DNA of 64,000 bases from Mermis nigrescens (taxonomy: Eukaryota > Nematoda > Enoplea > Mermithida > Mermithidae), in contig JAVLUZ010000272.1 of assembly GCA_036768485.1 (NCBI GenBank), positions 244,034 through 308,033 of the forward strand, written 5' to 3'. Positions 22,296-35,760 of the stretch are shown in pieces (within the stretch, counting starts at the first letter, position 1; every line of letters starts with the position of its first letter). Under the pieces are notes generated by a model. It was not told where the DNA came from and made no database searches. It worked only from the letters and a program-made list of their open reading frames with translations. The position numbers and the translations under genes are program-made.

Positions 22296-24112
22296 GTAAT
22301 AGATGCAGTAGGTTACCTATGTAATGTGTTACTGTATGTTATGTACATATAGCAGCAATGCTGTTGTCCACTTATTCTCGTTTTTACAATGAGCAAGTAT
22401 TCATAGTGTAAGCAGTCTGCATCTCGGGTAGTAGAGCGCGTTATGAGGAAAAATCAATAATTTTTCTGAATTCAGACAAAGATTTTCACCTCTGCTTGAA
22501 CAGCAAAATATTATTCCAGCCAGTGTTTGCACACACTTACATGATTGTTCAAAATAAAGATACATAGATGCTTCAAGCTACTGACTGATCTGCTTTGCTC
22601 ATTGTTTTACATTTGTTTTGTATGAAATTGAATTGAATTCATAGGTATTTTGTCATTTGTGATTATTTTATAAAGATGGAGCAATGATTTAGCGACTAAT
22701 TGGCAACTAATTTATATTTTGATTTAGCTTGCTGTTGTGTCACTTTATCTCTCTTCCGCCAAGAATCAACATTCATAAACGCATTATTCAGAACCTGTAT
22801 CTGCAATATTTTTTGTATAGCTCTGTTGATATGTGCACTATTGTTTATGTATATAATAGAGTACATACACTCCTAGATACATAACGGAATTATCAAATAA
22901 CCTCCACAAATGTAGCCTGAACGTAGGCAATGTAGGTACTTATGTACACCTTATTCAGCCAGTGAGGCACATAAACATTGCAGTCGTAAAGAGCTAGAAC
23001 ACATTTATTGATTGACCTGTGATGCAATAAATAAAAGTGGCTAGTTTATGAAGGATTTGTTTAGTACATCAGCAATACAATCTCAGTAATGTAGCGCAGA
23101 ATTATACAATTTCTAAATCACACATACTGTAGTGAAGACTTGAGTCTACATGCTAAGCACAAATGGGAATGAAGGCCTAGCTAGACTAACCAGAATCTAA
23201 TGCATCCCTAAAAATTGATTTTGCTGCCCTTGTATGATACACAAAGCAGCCTGCTCTTTTTCACATTTTGAGTCAATTTTTTTGGTCCACAAATAAAGAA
23301 GAAACACTCTACAAAATGCATTAGAAGACTATCATTTTTTGAAACAAGCATGTGATTAGAAAATAAATAATACAGAAGGCCTTTTTCAAAATAAGTACAC
23401 AATTAGAAAATCGGTAATCCATGACCTTTGTAACAAATTTTTTAGAGACCAACACGCCAATGATCTGAAAAATTAATTATGTACTACATTTACAATTTCA
23501 CCAACAATCTGAGTCACAATGGCAATTATTTTTTGCCATTTATTAGAAATGCAGTCAATAAATCAATATCTTCAAGGGAATATATGAGTACAAGTAAAAC
23601 ATAAAACAAAATGGCAAAACTAGCAAACAACAAAGGTGTTATGTACAGGTACACACATTTGCGGACTGAAAAAAATTATGCGCAAAATAATTGACATGTT
23701 GGGCAGTATGTAGATATTTTCTAAAAGATGTATCAATTAGGTAAAAAGGAAATCTTCTTGAAAAAAAGGGCAAAATGAAGAAAAAATTGGATGAATATCA
23801 AAAATTTGCTGCATGACTGAAATTGATCACAAACTCTGGATTTATACTGTCTCAATGCTATTTCAGTGTGTATATTGGTTTTGAAGCCATTTCAGCTCAA
23901 ATAAGCTAGATGTTTGACCCCAGCCTGGACCTGCTGTACATCTAGAGTACCTATGTGGGTAGCTAAAATATTGGTGTCTGGATAGGCTCAAATCTCAAAA
24001 TGTACCAAAAATAGCAATGAGTTGTCTAGTGAGAATTATCAATTTTTTGCAGGGTCCGCCAGATATATAGGGGAAGGGTGCATAGGTGGATTTGAGGGGA
24101 GAGGGGGTTGCC
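22296..24112. other. No gene recognised
   Basis: AT-rich DNA with short ORFs only. Nothing matches a protein family or another part of the window. Confidence 0.35.
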
Positions 24113-24340
24113 CCATAGATATACAGCACCGGAATCCTGGGGAGGGGGTGTAAAATTTTTTAAACGTCAATATAATAGTCGTAAAAATGGTAATATGGCA
24201 AAAAAAATCAGCATTTTTCAGCGTTTTTCTTTGAGCTCTATCCAATGGCATCAAAAAATTGCAAAAAAGGCTAAACTTCTCAAAAATTTGAATTCTTTGG
24301 GAATTTTTAATTTCAAGTACCCCCAACCCCTACGCCCACC
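24113..24340 (+). mobile_element. MITE-A copy, strongly diverged
   Basis: Recognisable by AGCACCGGAATCCTGGGGAG, the GCATTTTTCAGCGTTTTT core, TGGCATCAAAAAATTGC and CCCCTACGCCCAC. The tips are degraded and no duplication is visible. Confidence 0.55.
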
Positions 24341-24359
24341 CATTGGAGAAAAATAACTG

Positions 24360-24911
24360 ATGAGATAGATAAAGACTGGATATGTTATTTGTAGTAATTT
24401 TTGGCCATCAGACCACAATTTCTGAAAATTTTCCTCTGCTTTGCGCCGGATAAAGCTGTTTTATTCACTTTTTTCCTAAAATCAAGCAAATTGAATCATT
24501 TTAAGGAAAAGATTAGCCAGAATATTACAAATATCTGAAAAATGTGGACCTAGTGATTTTAAATGAAAGTGGACAATGTAAAACGCCGGAAAAAATGCTA
24601 TTTGTAAGTTAAAAAAGCAAATTTGTAGAACAATTTATGAAAATTTTCCTCTGCTTTGCGCCGGATAAAGCCCTTTTTATTCAATTTTTTCCTAGAATTA
24701 AGCAAATCGATTCATTTTAAGGAAAAATTAGCTATGATTACATAAATTTCTGAAAAATGTGGACCAAAAGTGAGTTTAAATAAAAGTAGACAATGTAAAA
24801 CGCCGGAAAAATGCTATTTTGCACGTGAAAAGCGAATTTGTTGGCCTATTTTTGACAATTTGGGAAAAGTTGGGGCACTACCCCCTTATAGAAATTGTAG
24901 ATCCGCCACTG
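24360..24911 (-). repeat. hAT-type repeat, right end TAGATCCGCCACTG
   Basis: The terminal CTAGATCC-like repeat at 24896-24911 is that of the family at 13028. Inside, a ~180-bp segment (TTTTCCTCTGCTTTGCGCCGG to AACGCCGGAAAAA) occurs twice in tandem, at about 24425-24600 and 24640-24815. The left terminus was not found. Confidence 0.5.
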
Positions 24912-25628
<717 letters not shown>

Positions 25629-26191
25629 GCCTTAATCATTGCAATACTGTGTTTCATGCAAATGCTATTATTTTGTTCTGTAATAATGTTATTGTTATAA
25701 TGCATGTAATTTTATGTATCATAACCTATGTGATTTTGTTATCTTTTGTCCACTTCCATGCAAATAAGAATGTTCTTTTGTTATTAACCATAATATTGTA
25801 GTAATGCTCTTTCCGTATTCATGCAAATTTAAACTGCAACATCTGTTCACATTATGCACAGTTGACACATTATATTCATTCCTGAGATTTTAACAACACG
25901 CCAATTAGTGACTTGTTTTTTTGCCATTGCCTTTGATTGCACTCCTGTCATAAGCTTTTGTTTTTGTTTCTGGTTGTAATGACCGCCCTTTAGTCAAAGC
26001 CAATGTTTGTTCATGGGTTTTTGTTGTCGTCATGCATATTGCAGCCACAGCCAGGCTTTCGTTTTTTGTTTCTGGTTAGTAATTCTTATGCAAATTGGCA
26101 TCAACATAATAATAACTTCTTCAATCACAACTCGTTGTCTTAAGATATAATCCACATCAGCTATTAGGCTAATTATTGTCATAATAGAATG

Positions 26192-26427
26192 CACACATGG
26201 GCGTGGGGGAGTTTGGGGGGTAATGCACCGCCCCAGAAATCAAAATCCCCAGAATTCAAATTTTGAATTTTTTTTCTTTTTTAGCAATTTTTTGATGCCA
26301 TTGGATAGTGCTCAATGGGAAACGTCAAAAAATGGTGTTTTTTGCCATACGACCATGTTTAAGACCATTTTTTAACCTTTGAAAATTTTTTCACCCCTTC
26401 CCAGAATTTTGGTGCTGCCCACCTAGT
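26192..26427 (-). mobile_element. MITE-A copy
   Basis: Starts CACACATGGGCGTGGGG and ends GGTGCTGCCCACCTAG. The core is intact. The right tip has diverged, so the target duplication is unclear. Confidence 0.75.
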
Positions 26428-27200
26428 AAGGCATTGCTCTAGACAACCCTGGGTTTACAATATCCGTAAATATTCCTAGACTTGAAATATACTAATAACA
26501 TAAAATTTTTGGTGCTGCCACCAGGATTAAATAATTAAATTTACTTGTTAAAAAAGTTAATTATTGTGAATCTTATAATTCATCTGTATTATTATAATCA
26601 TGGAAATGTATCGGCTCATTGTTAAAAGAACTGATGCTGGCTCCACCTAATTCTTTTCTGGCGACATTGTTCCAATTATTTCTTTAATTATTTAATACAT
26701 ATCTACGTACATATTCATGACTATGGATCTATATATACAGACCTACGTACATATACATATATTTTATTTTAATAATATTCAATTGAGCTTTTACAGTCAA
26801 ATTAATATTAATTAATGTTTTTGTGCTGGCAGATGGGTATTCATAAGTTTGTTTAGTCATAGGTATATTGACTAGCTGTTTGGCACTTAAGGCATTGTTG
26901 TTGTTGTGTGTATTACATGTTTGGTCTAGCCAGGGTCAGGCTGTTCCAATTAGTTTTGCACTTGTAGAGTTTAGTTATAGAGTGATTAGTTTTGATAGTG
27001 CTGTTTGTAGAGTAAACTGAATTCGGATCAGTCTGTGCTATAGCGGATTAGACGTCATTGATCGCGTTTTCTGTACTTAGTCATTTGGGTTGACTGACTA
27101 ATTTGTTTGTTAGTGATTCTGTCTTTAGTTTTTGCTTATAATTCTAGTCAATTTTGGGTTATCAGCATGGTTATAGCGTGTGTAGCAGCTCTAGAGTACC
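26428..27200. other. Upstream region of Ty3/Gypsy element 1
   Basis: This should hold the 5' LTR and leader of the element below. No second copy of the sequence is present downstream, so I cannot set LTR boundaries. Confidence 0.3.
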
Positions 27201-28580
27201 ATGAGTTTTGCTGATAGTGACTTGCAGGGAGAGTTGGCTGGAAATGAGGCACTCTTGCAGGCAGTTCAGGTTGAAAATGCTATGTTGGCCACCAGCATTG
27301 ATGATGTGCAGGCTGAGCAGACAGGTTTAGAGATAAATTTGGCAGTCTTGGAGAAGAGGCAAAATGAGGTATATAGAGTTGCTACAAAAGTAAAAAAGGG
27401 CCTCACAGATGTGTTGGGCAAGGTTGCTGATGACTTTGTGCCAAAAATTGCTGAAATGGATGTGGAAGTGAGCAAGTTTAATTGTAAGTTGGAAGCCATG
27501 CATGAGGACTTGTATAAAAAGATTGACATGCTTGTCACTAGTGCTGATGCATCTGAGAAAAAGGGATTATGCTTAGAGAGAAGTTGGATAGGGTTATTAA
27601 GGAGCAATATCAAGGTAATAGTAAAGTTGATGAAGCTCTTAATGATTTGAATCGACAGATTAATAAAGTTTTACAAAATGTGGATAGTGTCAGTGAAGAA
27701 TGGCGGCAAGCCATGAATGGCCTTCATGATAAGTTTGTGCACTGGGTGTTATCAGGCCATGAGTTGCAGTCTAGGCAAGTAAAAGCTAATCGAGAGTCAT
27801 TTGTGCTAGCTTCCTCAGAAGCTGAAGAGAATGGTGTAGAATTTAAGAAGACAAAGGGGCACTTGAAGAGTGCAGCTCACGGGTGCTGAATGAATCTTCT
27901 GTGTATGAAGAGGCTAACAGAAGTAGACAGAAGGTAAGAGGGAAGGCTCCACCTGTCACTTCTGCTGAGTCTGTTTCTTCTGCCTCCTCTCATCATATAT
28001 TAGCAGTAGCCCTAAACAAAGAAGAAAGAAAACAGCTGAAAGGTATAAAGAAGTGCCACATCAATTTAAAAGTTGTAATAAGTCAAATCCAAGTAAATTT
28101 TTTGATTACTTGGCAAGAATTGAGCAAGCTGTGTCCGCATCAAATTGGTCAGGAGACTATAAGTGTTGGTTGGTTGCTAACCCTGTAGAAGGCCGTGCAG
28201 CACAAATTTTAGATGCTGCAAAGCCAGCTATAAGGAGAAATTTGGCCAAATTGCGGAGAAAATTGGTCAGACATCTGGTTTCAGAACAAACCTTTGAGCA
28301 AGTATGGAATGAACTGCGGAGAATGCAACAAAGTTTAAACGAGGATGTGGGAGTCTATATAGAAAAATTCAGAGACAAGGCTTAAAGAGCTTATGCAAAT
28401 GAAACAGTTTGATTTAATGAATCTGAAGTTATTAGACAATTTGTCAGTGGCCTAAATAGTGAAGCATTATGTTTGAAAACTCTGGAAAAGCGATGTAAAA
28501 CATTGGATGAAGCGGCTGAATATGCATTAAGTGTGGTAACATTGCAAGAGCTTGCTAAGCAAAGAAGTAGCAAACATATT
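27201..28580 (+). pseudogene. Ty3/Gypsy element 1: gag (coiled coil and capsid), broken
   Basis: An ATG at 27201 opens a 149-codon ORF that looks like a helical coiled coil (long runs of Glu, Lys, Leu, Val). The reading then passes through overlapping frames at 27569-27889, 27883-28188 and 28053-28385. The last holds a capsid-like segment (KFFDYLARIEQAV, WLVANPVEGRAAQ, FEQVWNEL, VYIEKFRDKA), which continues past a stop at 28385 to about 28595 (FVSGLN, RCKTLDEAAEYA). Order and spacing are those of a retrotransposon Gag, which builds the particle that packages the RNA. At least three frame changes make it non-functional. Confidence 0.65.
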
Positions 28581-28604
28581 ACAGCTGGTTTTTGAGCTAC
28601 ACCT

Positions 28605-29137
28605 ATGGTCAAGGTTGAAACAAATAGACCAAGGCAAGCTGTATTTATACCCCTAGCTGCTCAAAGGAATGCTTCATCTGCCAGTAGCAAGAGAAATTTT
28701 GAACCAATGCCATCATTAGCTCAGCAAAAGGCACCTCAGTGCTATTTATGTGGGGAAGTTAGACATTTTCAGAATTTCAGAATGGCTGTCCAGATCAAAT
28801 AAAGAATTCCTTTGTGCCTCCTCATGGATCTGGGAATAGGTATGGTTCTCAGATGCCATCATCAAATATGCAGCAGGCACAGCACACATGGTTTTCTAGG
28901 CAGGCACAGCAACCAAGGTCTATTAATATTTCAGATAACGTTAATAATAGGCAGGTTTGTTTTTGTTGTGGCCAGGACGGGCATCTTAAGGCCCAATGTA
29001 CTACAATACTAGCAAGTAATCTTCAGTCCAAGCAACCGCTTAGCTCAACCCGAGGAGTTGGGGTAGGTGGGCTCTGCCCTAATATTCCACATCCTATAGG
29101 TAGAGGAGCTAATGCTAGAGCCTATGGATATAGCTGA
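28605..29137 (+). pseudogene. Ty3/Gypsy element 1: nucleocapsid with zinc knuckles
   Basis: Two Cys-rich motifs lie in two frames. CYLCGEVRHFQN near 28740-28775 is a knuckle missing its last Cys. CFCCGQDGHLKAQC near 28959-29000 is a complete CCHC knuckle (C-x2-C-x4-H-x4-C). Gln/Ser/Pro-rich linkers surround them. CCHC knuckles bind the element's RNA. A frameshift separates the two. Confidence 0.75.
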
Positions 29138-30175
29138 ATGGTAACATGTGGTTCTCTGTTGACTAGACAGGTTTGTATGAAACTTCATGCAGTTGTTACT
29201 GTGGAAGTTGAGCCTGAAAGTGTTCCAGTGGTTGCACTAGTTGACAATGGTAGTGTCTGCAACATAGTGAAAAGAAATTTCTTGGAACAACTTGAACGGG
29301 ATACTAAGCTAGGATTGCAGCCTTTGCCAATCATAGAAATCAATAGCCTGTCAAGTCATGCTATTCCCGTTCAAGGAGAAGTGTCACTTGAGGTAGGTAT
29401 TGGGAAGCCATCTATGCACAGGTTCAAATCTACATTTGCTGTCATGGACGCTTTGCCATTCAATCTTATTATTGGTGCTGAAGGAATGTATGATGGTTCT
29501 TTGATAGTGGATGTTCAAGCTCAAATTGTGTATTTGCATAGTAATAACAAATTTGTCTTTGTATGTTTTATGGAGCCTGTAGAGCATACGTGGGCAGCAA
29601 GAAAATTCTGGGGAGGGGGTTGCAAGATTTTTTGAAGGTCAAAAAATGGCCTTAAAAATGGTGGTATGGCGATAAAAACACCATTTTTTGATGTTCCTCA
29701 TCAAGCACTATCCATTGGCATCAAAAAATTGCTAAAAAAACACAAAAAATTTCAAAAATTGAATTCTGGGGGGTATTTTGATTTCTGGGGGGGGTATTTT
29801 GGTTTCTGGGGGGTGCATACCCAAACCCCCACGCCAGAGTGTGCTGTAGAGCCCAATCTTCCTTTTTGTTATGCCGTTATCTGTGAGAAGACAATTAATA
29901 TTTCACCTAGTTCAATCACCTATGTTAATGGAATAGTAGCTGGACCAGAAATAATTAATGAAGTGATCTTCACAGTTGATAAAAGGTTGAGTCTGTGGAA
30001 GAACACCCATACCTTTGGTCAACTCATCAGAAAAGACGGTACACGTACAATTAAAAAAAGGACAGTTGTTGGTCAAATTAATAGCATTACTCAGGATGTT
30101 AATGGAGCTTGGGGTAAGCCATGCTCTAACCATGATCCAGATCACTCTCAAATAATTACTAAGCCGGATCCATGA
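29138..30175 (+). pseudogene. Ty3/Gypsy element 1: aspartic protease region, interrupted by MITE-A
   Basis: The ORF from 29138 contains ALVDNGSVCNIV (about 29235-29270). Its position and context are those of the retropepsin active site, usually D-T/S-G, here D-N-G. A later LIIGAEGM fits the family's second conserved segment. At 29585 a MITE-A is inserted. The frame after it (29852-30175) continues with hydrophobic strands and a basic linker towards the reverse transcriptase. The altered active site and the insertion mean no active protease. Confidence 0.65.
29585..29843 (+). mobile_element. MITE-A copy with perfect 8-bp target duplication
   Basis: CTGTAGAG stands directly before (29577-29584) and after (29844-29851) the copy. 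Starts CATACGTGGGCAGC, ends GCCAGAGTGTG. At 259 bp it is a good reference for the family. Confidence 0.97.
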
Positions 30176-31080
30176 TAATCCTTGGAAATCCTTTGAGAAA
30201 TGTTGCAGAAGTCAGCTGGACCATCATCAACATTGAGTCAGGAAGAAAAAGGAAGACTAGCAAGTCTGTCAGAGAAGAATCAAGAGTTGTTTTGAAATCA
30301 CTGAAAAAATTGGTCATACAACACTCACAACTCATAAAATTGATACAGGGAGTAGTTTACCAATTATACAAGGTGTTCAAAGGCTATCAGTCTCAGAAAT
30401 AAATTATTGACAAAGAAGTGGACAAAATGCTAGAAAATTCTATTGTTCAGCCATCAATAAATCCATATCAATCTAATCTTGTCCTAGTCTTAGAGAAGGA
30501 TGGAACTTGGCGACTATGTATTGACTTTAGATTAATTGAACAGTGTAACAAAGAAGGACGTATACCCTTTGCCAAGAATTGATGAAACATTAGATGCTTT
30601 AGGAACAGCAAAGATATTTTCTACACTTAATTTAGCATCAGGATATTGGCAAGTTGAGTTGGAAGAAGCAAGCAAGGAAAAGACAGCATTTGGAAGTCAA
30701 AGAGGCCTATTTGAATTTGCTATCATGCCATTTGGTCTTTGCAATGTGCCTTCTACATTTCAGCACTTAATGGCTTTGGATTGAATGAGTATTTGTGGAA
30801 TTTCTGCACTGTTTATCTAGATGATGTAATCATTTATTTGGCAAATTTTTATCAACATTTGGAACATCTACAGAAAGTGTTCAATTGTCTGAAAGAAGCT
30901 GGTCTTATGTTAAAATGTGCAAAATGCCAATTTGGATGTGAAGAATTTCCATTTTGGGCCATCATATATCATCAAAGGGTGTATGTCCTGATCCTAAGAA
31001 AATTGATACTATTGTTAATTGGCCAATACCTCAGGATAAGAAAGAGCTCTCTTCATTCATGGGATTGATGCAGTATTATT
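30172..31080 (+). pseudogene. Ty3/Gypsy element 1: reverse transcriptase
   Basis: Motifs follow in order: DGTWRLCIDFRLI (about 30499-30537), then after a small frameshift DVYPLPRIDETLD, FSTLNLASGYWQVEL and FEFAIMPFGLCN (30551-30750), then after another break the catalytic VYLDDVIIY (YLDD at 30814-30825) and LKCAKCQFG. A trailing SSFMGLMQYY near 31045-31080 fits the connection to RNase H. The enzyme copies the element's RNA to DNA. Nothing of RNase H or integrase follows: the sequence changes to a hAT fragment near 31140, so the element is 3'-truncated. Confidence 0.85.
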
Positions 31081-31139
31081 GACTAATTTAGTCCTAATTT
31101 TTCAAGCAAAGCTGCTGTATTTAATGATTACCATCTTCT

Positions 31140-31430
31140 CCAATCAGAGCCATCAAGGTGAAACAAGGTATACTATATGCTGGAAAGATTAGTTGAGCAA
31201 AAATTACCAATTATGGCAGAATGGCAGCTCTAGGAGCCAATCCGCAAAAGCCAAATCTCCGGGAAAATCAGTGGGAGCTTGCAAGTCACGTAGTACAACT
31301 TCTTGTGCCATTCAAAGCCATTACCCAAAAAGTGTGCTTCCAATCAGCTCCAGTATCTTGGATGATACTGTTCATTCAAGCTCTGTAGCGTGGGCTAGAA
31401 AAGTTGTTGATTGAAAATGAATACTTGCCA
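31140..31430 (+). pseudogene. hAT transposase fragment
   Basis: In one frame, with stops, 31150-31200 reads like the R/W-N-x-x-YYMLERLVEQ segment of hAT transposases. About 60 bases on, a second frame has ENQWELASHVVQLLVPFKAIT, the typical helix that follows in zinc-finger-BED/hAT proteins. It is fused to the broken end of the Gypsy relic. Only about 90 codons remain, without catalytic residues. Confidence 0.6.
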
Positions 31431-31688
31431 TTGGTGCAAAAAGTTATGATAAAAGGTGTGGGTGGGGTATATTCATTTATTGAGGCATTTTCTAAAATTT
31501 ATTTTGTATTATTTATTTGAATTTTAAATTTATGAGTATTTGTAAAATAAAATGTAGCGATATGATAATTTTTGATATATTTATGGCGCCCAACAATTTT
31601 TCTTGAGAATAAAGCATGATCTGCTTGATCTTCAAATTTTAAAATAAAATGACACAATTAAAGAAACATGACAAAGTTATTTAAGCCT

Positions 31689-32055
31689 TTATTATGGGCC
31701 ATCCGATGTTTTGGATGCAACTTTGTAATGCTGCTGCTTTGTCAATCTTTGTCAAAAATAAATAAGCAATAGTTCATTTTAAAGAGCTCTTCTTGATCTG
31801 CGAGACAGTATTTTCACTGATTCAATGATCAGAAACTATTGCACTTTTACTGTAGCTTGAAAATACCTCACTTTTGAGTCCTGACTTTGTAAGCTTCTGG
31901 GACTTTGTTCTTTCAAAATTATGCAATGAAACTCTTTTATGTGTTGAAGTCTAAAAGTCATATAACTTACAAAAACCGCATTGGCTAGGTGCATTCGTTC
32001 TTGAGCTATTGAATCTCAAAAATAAAATCCGATTTTTTTGGATTGCCCATAATAA
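31689..32055. mobile_element. MITE-C (TTATTATGGGC ends)
   Basis: Left end TTATTATGGGCCATCCGATG and right end GGATTGCCCATAATAA form a terminal inverted repeat of about 16 bp. A related element lies at 55465-55649. No ORF and no clear target duplication. Confidence 0.6.
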
Positions 32056-32786
32056 GTTACCCCATTTGATGGTAGTATTTATTTCTGTTAAAAATTTATG
32101 TACAGAATGTTGTAGCACATGTAGGTATATTATGCGTCTCCTCTTTAGGTGAGGCAATGTACTTACGCGTGTTTCATTATTGATTTTTCTGTATTTCTCT
32201 GCGCAGTCGCATTGTGCGTCATGCTACCTATGTACATTGTAGATTGTTCCAGGTTGGTCAGCCTTTCCCATTTAAGGATGCAAGGGAGGGGTGCTGTTTT
32301 TGGTCAAGATTTTCATAGTTTGGGATAACTGCAGCTCAATTTTTTAAAGTTCTTTTTTCTCGATTTTTAGATGTCAATGAACAGGGCTTGATGAGAAACA
32401 TCAGAAATTTGTATTTCTGCCCTTGCTATTTATTTTTAGGACTCTTTTTCCCTTGAAAATTTTTTAAGATTTTTTTGCAGAATTTAGGCACTGCCTATGT
32501 ATACACTGTACTGCCGCTGGACATATCTTTTGATAAACCTAGGAATTTTTGGTATGTTTAGACTGACAGCATTCTTGAGCTTCATTTTGATAATCCGGGT
32601 AGGTAAGCTCTAGATTAGCTTTTTTCACATACACATTTCTGTCCTATAGTCTTGGCGTTTCTGTCATCTTGGTTAGCCGTAGCTAAAGCCTGAAGAAAAT
32701 TCTGATTGTTTATTAGCTGCTTATAAGGCTGCTAGCTCAAAAATTTATTTTGAGTAAATGGTTAGGTATTGGTGCCCAGTACCCAC
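32056..32786. other. No gene; a very old MITE-A at about 32270-32507
   Basis: The stretch ending GGCACTGCCTATGTATA keeps traces of the MITE-A core (GATGTCAATGAACAGGGCTTGATGAGAAAC is a diverged reading of it on the minus strand). Confidence 0.35.
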
Positions 32787-33051
32787 CACACCTGGGCGTG
32801 GGGGGTTTGGGGGTATCACCCCCAGAAACCAAAATACCCCCCCCCAGAAATCAAAATACCCCCCCCCCCAGAATTCAATTTTCGAAATTTTTTTTTTGTT
32901 TTTTTCGCAATTTTTTGATGCCAATGGATAGTGCTTGATGAGAAACGTCGAAAAATGGTGTTTTTATCGCCATACCACCATTTTTAAGGCCATTTTTCGA
33001 CCTTCAAAAAAATCTTGCACCCCCCCAGAATTTTCTTGCTGCCCACGTATG
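32787..33051 (-). mobile_element. MITE-A copy with perfect target duplication
   Basis: GTACCCAC at 32779-32786 and 33052-33059. Starts CACACCTGGGCGTGGGG and ends CTGCCCACGTATG. It contains three long C runs (the G runs of the other strand). Confidence 0.97.
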
Positions 33052-33422
33052 GTACCCACCCACGTAAATTACTGGCACTTGTAAAAAATTTTAGATGGTA
33101 GAGAAGCTGAGAAAGCCTTGTTACTAAAACTTTTAGGCTCTGCTCATAGGTAATCAACATGTTGACCAAAAATATGTTCACCTTGAATAGGAAAGCAAAT
33201 AGTGACTTAAATGCGCAAATTTATGCTATTTTCATGCAATTTGAGAATTCCAAACTCGTAATTTTGAGCCGTTAGATTATGATTGCAACTTATATGATTG
33301 GAAAAACTAGAGCTAATTTGTTTTACGTGATAATTGCACCAATTCTCCAGTCACTTTATATATGAGACCTGTAAACATTATGTCTTGCTTCAGTAGCTTG
33401 ACTTTAAGTTGATTATTTTTCA

Positions 33423-33717
33423 GGTTGATTTGTATCTTATGGCAAAAAAGCGGCCGCATCTTATTTAGATGTGTTCAATTCTGATGCTGAAGATAGCGAC
33501 TTAGATGATGGTGGAAATAGTGACGTTGATGCCAATGTTAGTGATGTTGATGAGGACATAATTAATGTTTGAAAACAAATAGGTCATAGATTCAGCTTGG
33601 AAGAAAGTGATCTGGAACTAGAAGAAGCCCCTAGAATTGGCACTAGTGTTCATGATCTTGTAATTGATAGCCCTTCTGTTGTGCATTCTCTGGCTGAACA
33701 ATTTGCACCAAAAGTTG
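33423..33717 (+). pseudogene. piggyBac gene, exon with acidic N-terminal region
   Basis: It follows the acceptor TTATTTTTCAG and ends at AAAGTTG|GTAAGTG. The frame is rich in Asp, Glu and Ser (SDAEDSDLDD, SDVDEDI), the usual start of piggyBac proteins. An ATG at 33438 is one base out of frame with it, and a TGA interrupts it near 33571. A further upstream exon may exist. Confidence 0.6.
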
Positions 33718-33830
33718 GTAAGTGCAAAATGTTTTTTTCTAAACGCTTCAAATAATTTAACTCATACATGTAAAAGCATACCTGGGCAATGAATTTTGCT
33801 TCTGAAGGTACCGTGTCCCTTTTTTGAGGT

Positions 33831-34012
33831 TGGTTGGTTGGTTGGCTAGTTAGTTGGTTGAGCGGTTGGCTAGTTTATCGGTTGGTTGGTTGATTGGTTG
33901 CTTGGTTGGCTAGTTAGCTGGTTAGTTTGCCTATTATTTGGTTGGTTGGTTGGCTAGTTGGTTGATTGTTTGGCCGGTTGGTTGGTTGTTTGGTTGGCTA
34001 GTTGGCTGTATC
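33831..34012 (+). repeat. GGTT-based minisatellite
   Basis: About 180 bp of GGTTGGTTGGTTGGCTAGTT-type units in the first piggyBac intron. An ORF rich in Gly/Trp/Leu reads through it but is a repeat artefact. Confidence 0.9.
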
Positions 34013-34411
34013 ATTTTCTCAGTTTTTTATTTTTGGGTCAAAAAATTCCAAACCCCCAATCAAAAACTGTTTTTTCTGGCGCCACCCAGCTGGGGTTCTG
34101 AAGGTACCAAAGTGCCTTCTGGCGCCACCCGGTGAGTGCGGGTGACGCAGCATTGCCCACCTGTGTGTAAGGGGGTGTTAGGAAGATCCACCCACTCAAA
34201 GCTGGTCATTCCCTCAATTCCTCCTCAAAGTTAAAAATTTTTAATCCTCTGTTTTTTTGACTAAAACTTGCAAGTTTTGGTCACTTTTTTGTGTTTTTTT
34301 GCCATTTTTGGACAGAAAGTGGTTGTCATTTTTCCCGTTCATCCCCTATTAATGGCCTCAGACCTTCCTAAAACTTTGAACTGTTATATGTATCGTGTTC
34401 AGAATAAAACA

Positions 34412-35096
<685 letters not shown>

Positions 35097-35194
35097 TTAT
35101 TGATTGCTACTTGTGTATTCTCTTTATTTGATATAGCTAGTAGCTATTTGTACTATTGTTTGCTAAGACGTTTTTGCAACAGTGTTTTTTGTAC

Positions 35195-35582
35195 TGGGTC
35201 AAGATTTTTCCCAATGTACAAAGACTTTGGGACCATCTTTGTACATGTACAAAGATTTTTGGGAAGACTAAAATTACAAAAAAGGTCGGAAATTTGCAAA
35301 AATTTTTAGCGCTTAGCGCTGAAATGAGTAATTGTGTTTTCTATATATCTTTATAATGGCAGAGATTGCATTTCAAAGGGAAAATTGTCAAATTTTTTGA
35401 CGCTTTGCGCTATTTTAAGACAATTCTTAGTGATTTTTGCTTTTAGAGACTCATAAATTAGCTAAAATACCCTATCAAAGTCGAACAACTCTGTTTTTGG
35501 GAAGACAAAAACTGTAAAAAGATGTGAAATTCCCAAAAATTTTTGGAGCTTTGCGCCAATATGAGTAATTGTTTGTTCTATG
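35195..35582 (+). repeat. Interspersed repeat with palindrome CTTTGTACATGTACAAAG
   Basis: The palindrome is at 35237-35254, followed by AGCGCTTAGCGCT and GACGCTTTGCGC boxes in the same order as at 44890-45060. It ends where a hAT-type end starts. Confidence 0.7.
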
Positions 35583-35760
35583 CAGGGGCGGATTTAAGTG
35601 GAGGCGGTGGGGGTGCGGCCGCCTCCCCCTCCCATTGGCCAAAAATATTTTGCAAGATAAAGAATAGATAAGCAAATCGAAATGATTTTCGGCCGTCAGT
35701 CACCATAACTTCTCAAATTTTTCCGGCACTACGCGCCGGATGATACCTATCAATAACATA
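35583..35760 (+). mobile_element. hAT-type MITE, left end only
   Basis: Starts CAGGGGCGGATTTAAG, followed by G/C blocks (GGTGCGGCCGCCTCCCCC) as in the family at 13028. Resemblance continues to the CGCCGGATGA box near 35740. No matching right end nearby. Confidence 0.55.

Noticed and set aside
33831..34135. ORF rich in Gly, Trp, Leu and Val resembling a membrane protein
   Set aside because: It is the translation of a GGTT minisatellite.
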